A DNA stretch of 52,865 nt from Bacteroidales bacterium (lineage in GTDB: Bacteria > Bacteroidota > Bacteroidia > Bacteroidales > UBA932), in contig JAFRPH010000018.1 in the NCBI GenBank assembly GCA_017429205.1, forward strand, positions 1 through 52,865. The letters run 5' to 3'. Made by a program: the position numbers and the translations under genes. The notes beneath the pieces are model-generated. The model worked only from the letters and a program-made list of their open reading frames with translations, was not told where the DNA came from and ran no database searches. Each line of letters begins with the position of its first letter. The stretch's first letter is position 1. Below are positions 1-7,231 of this stretch, one piece after another.

Positions 1-172
1 ATTCGAGAACGGTTACGTCGCCTACGAGGACCTGCCGGACGAGCAGCGCCACCTCCCCGGTGAGAACAAGGGCGGCGTGGAATTCGACGACGACGAGGAC
101 TTCGAAGACGAGGACGACGAGGAAGCGGACGACGACGAGGACGGCAAGGAAATCTACGACGAGAACGAATAG
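1..172 (+). CDS. 3' end of an unrecognised protein with a very acidic C-terminal tail
   Basis: Only the last 56 codons are inside the window; the frame ends at TAG 170-172. The visible part starts FENGYVAYEDLP and then becomes a run made almost entirely of Asp and Glu (about residues 28-51 of the visible part), ending KEIYDENE. Acidic tails like this occur on soluble proteins that bind basic partners or metals, but I do not recognise the family from the tail alone. The stop is 3 bases before the miaA start, so the two genes are probably cotranscribed. That points to a housekeeping setting rather than part of the glycan locus. Confidence 0.7.
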   Translation, partial: FENGYVAYEDLPDEQRHLPGENKGGVEFDDDEDFEDEDDEEADDDEDGKEIYDENE

Positions 173-175
173 CGG

Positions 176-1039
176 ATGGGCAGGCGGCTCCTGGTGATCC
201 TCGGCCCGACTGCCGTCGGCAAGACCGACTACAGCATCGAGAAGGCGCTGGAGTACGGAAGTCCCGTCATCTCCTGCGATTCCCGCCAGTTTTACAAGGA
301 AATGCGCATCGGCACGGCCGTTCCCTCCGGGGAACAGCTCGCGCGGGTGCGTCATTATTTCATCCAGGACCGCTCCGTCGCGGTCAATTACACCGCCGGG
401 ATGTACGAGGCGGAAGCCCTCGAGCTCATCGGCCGCCTCTTCGCCGAAGGCCACGAGACGCTCGTGGTCACCGGCGGCTCGATGCTGTACATCGACGCCC
501 TCTGCTACGGCCTGGACGACTTCCCCGAAGTGCCCATGATGCTGCGCGAGCACCTGATGGAGTGCCTCCGCGACGAAGGCGTGGAAGTGCTGGCGGACCA
601 GCTCAAGGAGCTGGACCCCGTCACGTACGACGAGATCGACCTCTCCAACGGGCAGCGGGTCATCCGCGCCCTGGAGGTGTGCCTGTACACCGGGCAGCCC
701 TTCTCCTCCTTCAAGACCCGGAGTTTCAAGGAACGGGAGTTCGAGATCGAGAAAATCGGCCTCCAGCGTCCTCGGGAGGAACTTTACGCGCGCATAGACG
801 CCCGCGTGCTGAAAATGATGGACGAAGGGCTGGAAGCCGAAGCCCGGAGTCTCCTCCCGTACCGCGACCTTCCAGCCCTCCAGACGGTGGGCTACCGCGA
901 AATGTTCGAGTATTTCGACGGGAAGCACAACTTGGAGGAGACGATCCGTCTCATCCAGCGCAACACCCGCCACTACGCCAAGCGCCAGCTTACCTGGTGG
1001 CGCCGCGACCCGTCGATCCGGTGGGTCGACGCGGAATAG
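176..1039 (+). CDS. miaA: tRNA dimethylallyltransferase MiaA
   Basis: A 287-residue cytoplasmic enzyme that transfers a dimethylallyl group to N6 of A37 in tRNAs reading UNN codons, the first step of ms2i6A synthesis. The P-loop GPTAVGKT is at residues 10-17. The substrate-binding segment CDSRQFYKEMRIGTA follows at about 34-48, with the conserved Asp in CDSRQ. TGGSMLYIDAL, TVGYREMFEYF and the C-terminal basic segment ending AKRQLTWWRR are all typical of MiaA. The length is at the short end of the family, which is normal when the C-terminal extension is reduced. It starts 4 bases after the preceding stop and ends at a hairpin that separates it from the convergent GH51 gene. This is the core-genome anchor of the window. 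Confidence 0.96.
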   Translation: MGRRLLVILGPTAVGKTDYSIEKALEYGSPVISCDSRQFYKEMRIGTAVPSGEQLARVRHYFIQDRSVAVNYTAGMYEAEALELIGRLFAEGHETLVVTGGSMLYIDALCYGLDDFPEVPMMLREHLMECLRDEGVEVLADQLKELDPVTYDEIDLSNGQRVIRALEVCLYTGQPFSSFKTRSFKEREFEIEKIGLQRPREELYARIDARVLKMMDEGLEAEARSLLPYRDLPALQTVGYREMFEYFDGKHNLEETIRLIQRNTRHYAKRQLTWWRRDPSIRWVDAE

Positions 1040-1060
1040 ATTCCCGGTCAAGCCGGGAAT
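1040..1060. terminator. 8-bp inverted repeat between convergent miaA and GH51; resembles dispersed REP/dRS3-type repeats
   Basis: ATTCCCGG (1040-1047) and CCGGGAAT (1053-1060) flank the loop TCAAG, directly after the miaA stop. It lies between two convergent genes, so it can serve both as a terminator, although it has no good T run. The sequence, with GACGG following, is of the kind seen as dispersed intergenic repeats in many bacteria, with a core like CGTCATTCCCG...CGGGAAT. Confidence 0.6.
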
Positions 1061-1066
1061 GACGGA

Positions 1067-3043
1067 TTATCTTTCCACAATAAAGACCGTGAAGCACTGC
1101 GGCGGGACTGTCGCGGTGAGGGTCTTGCCCTCGCCGGCGAAGGCGGCCTTGACCGGCGCGATGCGGGCGGGATCGTCCAGGGTGTTGTCCTCGTAGAGGA
1201 GGCCGGAGGTGAAGTTGACACGCTCCACCGCCTTCACGATCTCTTTCTTCTTGAGACCGCTGAACGCGAATTCCACGTCCTGCGGCTTCTCGGAGGTGTT
1301 GATCACCTTCACATAGACCTTGTCCCCGTCCTTCACGGCGCTGGCGAAGAGGCCGTCCTGGCCTTCGGCGCCGGTGACGTTCACACCGTTCATCTTGAGC
1401 GTCAGCACGTTCTGGCCCTTGTACTGGCCGTACAGCTGCTGGACGTGCCAGCTGGCGGTGCGCATCGAGCGGAGGTTGTCGAACCAGATGAGGTCCGGAC
1501 GCCACTGCCAGCCCTCGACGTGGGCGAACAGCGGGGCGTAGGTGGCCATATGCACGATGTCGGCGTTGCGCTCGATGGTGGTCATGAAGGCCGCTTCCAG
1601 GAGGGAGGCGTGGAAATGGTTGAACTTCCGGCCGGCCCCGTGGCAGGCATACTCGCCGGCGAACACTTTCGGACCCTTGCGGTCGTAGTTGTCATAGCGG
1701 GCGCCCTGGGCCAGGAACCAGGTCTCCGGACGGTAGAAATGCTCGTCCACGAGGTCGGCGCCCAGGCGCTTCATCTCGGGCCAGAGATAGTCGAACTGGT
1801 CGCCCTCGGAGTTCGGGCCGCTGGAACCGACAATCTTGATGTCGGGATACGCGGCGCGGATGGCCTTCACGAAGGGCTCCAGGTGCTCGGGATAGATCGG
1901 ATCCCACTGCTCGTTGCCGATGCCGATGAACTTGAGGTTGAAGGGGTCCGGATGGCCCATGTCGGCGCGGACCTTGCCCCAGGTGGAGGTCACGGGACCG
2001 TTCGCGAACTCGATGAGGTCGAGGGCGTCCTGGATGAAGGGCTGGAGTTCGTCCACCGGGCAATGGGCCGACGGGTCGTCATTCTGGAACTGGCAGGCGA
2101 GGCCGCAGCTCAGGATGGGAAGCGGTTCGCTGCCGATTTCCTCCGAAAGCTGGAAGAACTCGAAGAAACCGAGGCCGTAGCTCTGGTAATAGTCCGGATA
2201 GAAACGGTGCGGGAAGGTGTATTCCCAACGGTTCTCGTTGATGGGCCGGTTCTCGACCGGGCCCACGGTGTTCTTCCAGTTGTAGCGGGTCGGGAGATCC
2301 GTTCCCTCCACGATGCAGCCGCCGGGGAAGCGGAAAATGCCGGGCTTGAGGTCCGCGAGGGCCTGCGCCAGGTCCTTCCGCATGCCGTTGCGATGGCCCA
2401 TCCAGGTGTCCGTCGGAAACAGGGACACGTGCTCGAGGTCCACGGCATTGCGGGCGCCCACGAGGAAGATGCGAAGGACCGCCTTCTCCAGCGTCGTATC
2501 GGGCTTCAGGATCACCTCATACTGCTTCCAGTCCTTGCCGACGACCCTGAGGGGCTCCTGGCAGACGAACTGGTTCTCGCCCATCGACGCGGTGTTCACC
2601 AGCTCGATGCGGAGATCGGAGGCGCCGCCGTCCGGGACGCGGGCCCAGACCGTGAAGCGGTAGGTCTCCCCGCCCTTCACGCCGATGCCGAAAAATCCCT
2701 CGTTGTCCAGGCCGGTCCACTTGTCCCGATGGCCGGGATCGACGAGGCGGACATAGTGCGGGCAGCGCTCGAACGGGCCGTCGTTCCACACTTCCACCTT
2801 TCCGAAGGCTTTCCAACCCTGGAGCGGGTCGTTCGGAAACTCGAAGGAACGGTTTTTCACGAGCTCGGCGTACAGGCCGCCGTCGGCCGCGTAGTTGATG
2901 TCCTCGAAGAAGATGCCGTACATCGTGGGCTGGATGGGCGCGCCGACCTTCTTGAGGTCGATGTCCATGCGGTGGACCTGCGCGAAGGAGACCGCTCCGA
3001 CAAGGAGGGCCGCCGCCGTGAGAAGGAGTTGTTTCCGGGTCAT
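1067..3043 (-). CDS. GH51 alpha-L-arabinofuranosidase, secreted, with N-terminal CBM-like insert
   Basis: A 658-residue exo-enzyme that releases terminal alpha-L-arabinofuranose from arabinan or arabinoxylan oligosaccharides. A Sec signal peptide ends near residue 21 (VSFA|Q), which suggests the periplasm. YGIFFEDINYAADGGLYAEL (41-60) is the family N-terminal signature. Residues about 65-210 form a beta-rich insert like a CBM4-type module (FEFPN...GW), and the TIM barrel follows. The acid/base is Glu377 in GIGNEQWD and the probable nucleophile is Glu463 in FAGEYACH. The C terminus is a beta-sandwich. The length fits the long Bacteroidetes form. The gene is divergent from the regulator at 3119 with 75 bases between them, so it is probably a target of it. 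Its start ATG (3041-3043) is followed at once by the signal peptide. Confidence 0.93.
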   Translation of the reverse strand: MTRKQLLLTAAALLVGAVSFAQVHRMDIDLKKVGAPIQPTMYGIFFEDINYAADGGLYAELVKNRSFEFPNDPLQGWKAFGKVEVWNDGPFERCPHYVRLVDPGHRDKWTGLDNEGFFGIGVKGGETYRFTVWARVPDGGASDLRIELVNTASMGENQFVCQEPLRVVGKDWKQYEVILKPDTTLEKAVLRIFLVGARNAVDLEHVSLFPTDTWMGHRNGMRKDLAQALADLKPGIFRFPGGCIVEGTDLPTRYNWKNTVGPVENRPINENRWEYTFPHRFYPDYYQSYGLGFFEFFQLSEEIGSEPLPILSCGLACQFQNDDPSAHCPVDELQPFIQDALDLIEFANGPVTSTWGKVRADMGHPDPFNLKFIGIGNEQWDPIYPEHLEPFVKAIRAAYPDIKIVGSSGPNSEGDQFDYLWPEMKRLGADLVDEHFYRPETWFLAQGARYDNYDRKGPKVFAGEYACHGAGRKFNHFHASLLEAAFMTTIERNADIVHMATYAPLFAHVEGWQWRPDLIWFDNLRSMRTASWHVQQLYGQYKGQNVLTLKMNGVNVTGAEGQDGLFASAVKDGDKVYVKVINTSEKPQDVEFAFSGLKKKEIVKAVERVNFTSGLLYEDNTLDDPARIAPVKAAFAGEGKTLTATVPPQCFTVFIVER

Positions 3044-3071
3044 AAATGGGTCGAAATTAGCGTTGGATTTT

Positions 3072-3089
3072 CAAATTTACGCAAAAATA
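3072..3089 (-). promoter_or_regulatory. two overlapping candidate -7 elements for the GH51 gene
   Basis: Read on the minus strand, TATTTTTG (3089-3082) and TAAATTTG (3079-3072) both match TAnnTTTG exactly, 29 to 46 bases upstream of the GH51 ATG. No well-spaced -33 TTTG is visible, so which one is used is uncertain. Confidence 0.45.
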
Positions 3090-3091
3090 AG

Positions 3092-3099
3092 TAAGTTTG
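3092..3099 (+). promoter_or_regulatory. candidate -7 element for the propeller/AraC regulator
   Basis: TAAGTTTG matches TAnnTTTG. It lies 19 bases before the regulator ATG (3119-3121), so the leader would be very short. TTTT at 3068-3071, 20 bases upstream, is a weak -33 candidate. AGGTGG (3108-3113) could act as a ribosome site. Confidence 0.4.
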
Positions 3100-3118
3100 G
3101 AAGCCGAAAGGTGGACAA

Positions 3119-6046
3119 ATGAACTTAAGAGGTGTAAAATCTTGCGGGGTCGCCCTCGCGCTCCAACTCGGATTGTCGCTCTTTCCGGTCCTGGCCCAGG
3201 ACCGGTTCGAGGACGGCTACCTGATGAGCACCCTGTCGATGGAGAACGGCCTCCCCTGCAACTTCATCGACGATGTCTGCCTGGACGACGCCGGCTTCCT
3301 GTGGCTGGCCACTTCCGGCGGCGGACTGTGCCGGTTCGACGGATACGACCTCCTCACATTCGGCGCCACCTCCGCCGTCCCTCTCCAGAGCAATTTCATC
3401 CGCAATGTCTGCGAAGACCGTTTCCACCGGCTGTGGATCGCCTCGGAAGGCGGGCTGGACCTCCTGGACCTCGGGACGCTGGACCGCATTCCGCTGCCGC
3501 ATCCCGCCCTGGAACCATACGGCGGCCGGCTCTGCTCTTTCCTGACGCTGGATGCGGCGGGAAACCTCTGGTTCAAGACCGGAAAGACGCTGGTCCGCGT
3601 TTCCTTCGATAACGGGGGCGCCGTCCTCGACGTGCTCGAATTCACCCACGAGGGGCTCTCGCCCACCAATTTCGTCTTCGAGGATGTCGACGGGGACGGC
3701 ACCGTGTGGGCGGCGCTCCAAGGCCGGCTGTACAAGATTGGATCGGGATCCGCCGGCGGCCTGCAGGCCGAACCGGTCCTCCCGGGCCTCCAGCTCGGGG
3801 AGCAGACCTACCTGTCCGATTTCCTGCCTGCCGGGCAAGGTCTCTGGATCTCGACGGAAAACGGCCTGTATTTCGTCAACCGACGGACCGGGGAATGGAA
3901 GCGGTATGCCCACGATCCCCGGAATCCGCGGTCCCTCACCCAGAATTTCATCACCGGCCTCGCCCGGACGGGAACCGGGGAGACCGTCGCCGTCTCGCTG
4001 CACGGGCTGAACCTGTTCAATCCCGTCACGGACGATTTCGAGCGGATCGGCGGCGAAGTCATCAACTGCATCAAGGTCAATGGCGACCAGATTCTCCTGG
4101 GCACGGAGACCACCGGGCTGCAGACATTCATCCCCAAACAACTATCCGTCAACAACTTCCGGCACGACGAGCAGCATCCGCAGTCCCTGGCCGCCGGGGC
4201 GGTGAACGCCGTCCTCCAGGAGCCGGACGGCCGGCTCTGGGTGGGGACGGTGGAAGGCGGCCTGAGCGTCCGGGAAGCCGGAAGCCAGGAATTCGGCCAC
4301 CTCACCCGCGAACGGGGCGGCCTCTGCCACAACAGCGTGAGCGAATTCTGCCTGCTTCCCCAGGAGCGGATGCTCGTCGGGACCTGGGGCGGCGGCATCG
4401 ACCTCGTCTCCACCCGGAAACCTTACCGCGTCCTGGAACATCTCCTGCCGGGCGACACCCGCCTGGACTTCATCGGCTCCCTGGACTACGACCCGGAAAG
4501 CGGCCTGCTTTGGATCGGCTCCAATCGCGGCGTCTTTTTCTATGATTTCACGACGCGCGTACTCACGCCCGCGCTTGAAGAACAGGCGAGCGGGTGCATC
4601 GGCTCGTGCCTGGACTCCACCCGGAAACTTTGGATCGGCTGCCGCGAGGGCCTGTACGCCTTCGACCTGAAAAGGCGCACCGACGACGGCCGCTTCCCCG
4701 CCACCCTGTACGCCTTCAAGCTGGACGCGCCCGAATCCGGCGTCCGGGAAATGATCTGCTGCATCATCGAAGCCACCGACGGCCGCCTCTGGCTGGGCAG
4801 CAACGGGGGCGGCGTCTATTGCGGCACCCGGGTCGGCGAGGAGCACATCGCCTTCAAAGGCTATTCCACCCGGGACGGCCTGTCCAACGACCGCATCCGC
4901 GGACTGGCGGAAGATGCGGCGGGACATATCTGGATCAGCACGGAACACGGCCTGAACGTCCTGGACCCGACAAACGGACGCATCACGCCCTACTTCCGCG
5001 AAGACGGGCTCGCCAGCACGCAGTTCCATTGGAACAACGCCTGCCGGGGCACCGACGGCCTGCTCTATTTCGGCCAGGTGGAAGGGCTCTCCGCCATCGA
5101 CCCGACCCGGACGGTCGCCCGGACGATGGACGGCCCGCTCCGCCTGACGGACGTGCGGATCGGCGACAAGCATCTCCGCAATCCCTACCTGGAACGTGTC
5201 CGGTTGCACGAGCGGGACCGGAACATACTCTTCCAGTTCGCCGTCCTGAGCCCGGCCGCCCGCCGCCAATACACCTATGAATACCGGCTGGAAGGCTTCG
5301 AGAAAGGCTGGACCCGCCTGTCCGGGGACCGGCACGACGCCGCCTACTCCACGCTGCCCCATGGAGACTACCGCTTCGCCGTCCGGGCGATTCCCCGCAA
5401 CGGCGACGCGGAGAAGACCCTGTACCTGTCAGTGGACGTCCGGCCGTTCTTCTACAAGACCTGGTGGTTCATCCTCCTCGCGGTCGCGGCCGCGGCCGCA
5501 GCCGCCTATGCCGGACTCACCTGGCGCACCCGGGCGCTCGTCCGGCGGCAGGAGCTGCTCCAGCGGAAGGTGGATGAAAGGACCCGCGAAATCCGGGAGC
5601 AGAAAAAGCTCGTGGAGCAGAAGGCCGAGGAACTCGCCCGCCAGAACGTCGTCCTGCGGCACCAGAACGAAGAGCTGGCCGGCCGGCGGCTTCTTGCGGC
5701 GCCGCAGGCGCAGTCGGAAGACCCGTTCGCGGACAAAGTCCTCCAGACGGTCCGTTCCCTGTACAAGGATCCCGACCTGGACGTGCCCGCTCTCTGCGCC
5801 GCGATGGGAATGAGCAAGACCCTCCTCAACAAACGCCTCCAGGAGGCCTTCGGCCAACCTGTCGCCCAGTTCATCCGGACGTACCGCCTGTCGGTCGCCC
5901 GGGAAATGCTCCGCTCCAACCGGGAGAACAAGACGCTCAACATTTCCGAAATCGCCTACGAGGTCGGATTCAACGACCCGAAGTATTTCAGCCGATGCTT
6001 CACCAAGGAGTTCGGTTTCCCGCCCAGCAACCTGGCCGAGGACTAG
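3119..6046 (+). CDS. membrane-anchored propeller/Y_Y_Y sensor fused directly to an AraC-type DNA-binding domain (no kinase, no receiver)
   Basis: A 975-residue regulator. A signal or anchor segment (about 1-27) precedes a periplasmic sensor made of two-component-type propeller repeats (about 30-680; repeated motifs such as GFLWLATSGGGL, RLWIASEGGL and HIWISTEHGL). A Y_Y_Y beta-sandwich follows (about 690-775; YEYRLEGFEKGW). A transmembrane helix begins near residue 780 (TWWFILLAVAAAAAAA), then a charged coiled coil (about 805-855; KVDERTREIREQKK). The last ~100 residues are an AraC double helix-turn-helix (CAAMGMSKTLLNKRLQ, then ISEIAYEVGFNDPKYFSRCF). A complete hybrid sensor has HisKA, HATPase and receiver domains between the membrane and AraC. 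None is present, and the protein is about 325 residues shorter than the sensor at 39831. It is probably a one-component regulator of the adjacent GH51 and the (+) operon. Confidence 0.9.
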   Translation: MNLRGVKSCGVALALQLGLSLFPVLAQDRFEDGYLMSTLSMENGLPCNFIDDVCLDDAGFLWLATSGGGLCRFDGYDLLTFGATSAVPLQSNFIRNVCEDRFHRLWIASEGGLDLLDLGTLDRIPLPHPALEPYGGRLCSFLTLDAAGNLWFKTGKTLVRVSFDNGGAVLDVLEFTHEGLSPTNFVFEDVDGDGTVWAALQGRLYKIGSGSAGGLQAEPVLPGLQLGEQTYLSDFLPAGQGLWISTENGLYFVNRRTGEWKRYAHDPRNPRSLTQNFITGLARTGTGETVAVSLHGLNLFNPVTDDFERIGGEVINCIKVNGDQILLGTETTGLQTFIPKQLSVNNFRHDEQHPQSLAAGAVNAVLQEPDGRLWVGTVEGGLSVREAGSQEFGHLTRERGGLCHNSVSEFCLLPQERMLVGTWGGGIDLVSTRKPYRVLEHLLPGDTRLDFIGSLDYDPESGLLWIGSNRGVFFYDFTTRVLTPALEEQASGCIGSCLDSTRKLWIGCREGLYAFDLKRRTDDGRFPATLYAFKLDAPESGVREMICCIIEATDGRLWLGSNGGGVYCGTRVGEEHIAFKGYSTRDGLSNDRIRGLAEDAAGHIWISTEHGLNVLDPTNGRITPYFREDGLASTQFHWNNACRGTDGLLYFGQVEGLSAIDPTRTVARTMDGPLRLTDVRIGDKHLRNPYLERVRLHERDRNILFQFAVLSPAARRQYTYEYRLEGFEKGWTRLSGDRHDAAYSTLPHGDYRFAVRAIPRNGDAEKTLYLSVDVRPFFYKTWWFILLAVAAAAAAAYAGLTWRTRALVRRQELLQRKVDERTREIREQKKLVEQKAEELARQNVVLRHQNEELAGRRLLAAPQAQSEDPFADKVLQTVRSLYKDPDLDVPALCAAMGMSKTLLNKRLQEAFGQPVAQFIRTYRLSVAREMLRSNRENKTLNISEIAYEVGFNDPKYFSRCFTKEFGFPPSNLAED

Positions 6047-6086
6047 TGTTCAAAAATCCACCTTTTAGGTCTGTTTGTACACCACA

Positions 6087-6103
6087 GGCACCCGGAAAGT
6101 GCC
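6087..6103. other. short inverted repeat just upstream of the -7 element
   Basis: GGCAC (6087-6091) and GTGCC (6099-6103) surround CCGGAAA. The repeat abuts the TAATTTTG element at 6104. It could be an operator covering the promoter spacer, or a weak terminator for the upstream regulator gene since TAATTTT follows the stem. The stem is only 5 bp. Confidence 0.35.
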
Positions 6104-6111
6104 TAATTTTG
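6104..6111 (+). promoter_or_regulatory. -7 element of the left (+) PUL operon
   Basis: TAATTTTG matches TAnnTTTG, 24 bases before the ATG at 6135. TTTG at 6074-6077 is the nearest -33 match, but its 26-base spacing is longer than the usual 19-21. This is the only consensus -7 in the gap after the regulator, so it probably drives 6135 through the SusC/D genes. Confidence 0.5.
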
Positions 6112-6134
6112 CCATCGGTTAACCATTACAATCG

Positions 6135-7190
6135 ATGACGCTGAAACATTTGACCGCCTTTTTCGGCACCTTTTTCCTCATTCTGGCCGCTTCGGCCCAG
6201 GGTGTCCGCCGTCAACCTGCCTTCGATCCGCTCCAACCCGCCGCCCACGATCCCGTCGCCGTCCGCTGCGGAGAAACCTGGTATCTGTTCAGCACCGGGT
6301 TCGGCATCAGCGTCCTCACTTCGCAAGACCTCAAGTCCTGGGAGCCCGCCGGAAGAGTCTTCGACACCCCGCCGCAGTGGGCCCTGGACACCGTTCCGGG
6401 CTACCACGGACACACCTGGGCCCCGGACATCCTCTACCACGAGGGCACCTATTACCTGTACTACTCCTGCTCTTCCTTCGGGAAGAACGACTCGGCCATC
6501 GGCGTCGCGACCAACCGCACCCTGGACCCGTCCTCCCCGGACTACCGCTGGGAAGACAAAGGCTGCGTCGTCCGTTCCGTCGCGGGCCGCGACAACTGGA
6601 ACGCCATCGACCCGAACGTCTTCATCGACACGGACGGGACCGGCTGGATGAGCTTCGGCTCCTTCTGGGGCGGCATCAAGCTCGTCCGCCTGGACGCGTC
6701 CCTCACCCGCGTCGCGGAACCCCAGGAATGGTTTCCCCTCTGCCGACGCCCGGAAGGGACGGCCGAGGACACCTCCGAGACCGACGACGCCATCAAGGCC
6801 GATCCCCGCGGCAAGGACTTCGACCCCGGCAACGGCGCCGTGGAAGCCCCGTTCATCGTCCGGCACGGGGACTGGTACTATCTGTTCGTCTCCTACGACC
6901 TCTGCTGCAGGGGCCCGAAGAGCACCTATAAAGTAGTGGTGGGCCGTTCTGACAAGGTGACCGGCCCCTATGTCGATGCCGCCGGCACGCCCCTGATGCA
7001 AGGCGGCGGCACCGTCGTCGCAAGCGGAAACGATCGCTACCCCGGCGTGGGTCACTGCGCCGTGGTATCCACGAAGGAATGCGAGAAAATGCTCTTCCAC
7101 GCCTACGACCGCGAAACCGGCTACAACGCCGTCCTCCTCGCCCGGACGCTGGTCTGGGACCGGAACGGCTGGCCCTCCATCCAACTGTGA
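6135..7190 (+). CDS. GH43 arabinan endo-1,5-alpha-L-arabinosidase, secreted
   Basis: A 351-residue single-domain five-bladed propeller enzyme that cuts the alpha-1,5-linked arabinan backbone. The signal peptide is residues 1-22 (LILAASAQ), with no lipobox, so it is probably periplasmic. The GH43 catalytic triad is visible: Asp39 (AAHDPVAV, base), Asp159 (NAIDPNVF, pKa modulator) and Glu237 (AVEAPFIV, acid). YYLFVSYDLCCRG (249-261) and the later GGGTVVASGNDRYPGVGHCAV are strong endo-arabinanase signatures. It is the first gene of the left operon, just after the promoter at 6104, and 41 bases before the glycan-binding lipoprotein. Confidence 0.9.
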   Translation: MTLKHLTAFFGTFFLILAASAQGVRRQPAFDPLQPAAHDPVAVRCGETWYLFSTGFGISVLTSQDLKSWEPAGRVFDTPPQWALDTVPGYHGHTWAPDILYHEGTYYLYYSCSSFGKNDSAIGVATNRTLDPSSPDYRWEDKGCVVRSVAGRDNWNAIDPNVFIDTDGTGWMSFGSFWGGIKLVRLDASLTRVAEPQEWFPLCRRPEGTAEDTSETDDAIKADPRGKDFDPGNGAVEAPFIVRHGDWYYLFVSYDLCCRGPKSTYKVVVGRSDKVTGPYVDAAGTPLMQGGGTVVASGNDRYPGVGHCAVVSTKECEKMLFHAYDRETGYNAVLLARTLVWDRNGWPSIQL

Positions 7191-7231
7191 GCAATTATAT
7201 ATACCTCAATAAATCAACCAACAACCACATT

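Noticed and set aside
7079..7231. Extended start for the triple-repeat lipoprotein
   Set aside because: It overlaps the GH43 gene in another frame and would bury the lipoprotein leader that begins at 7232.
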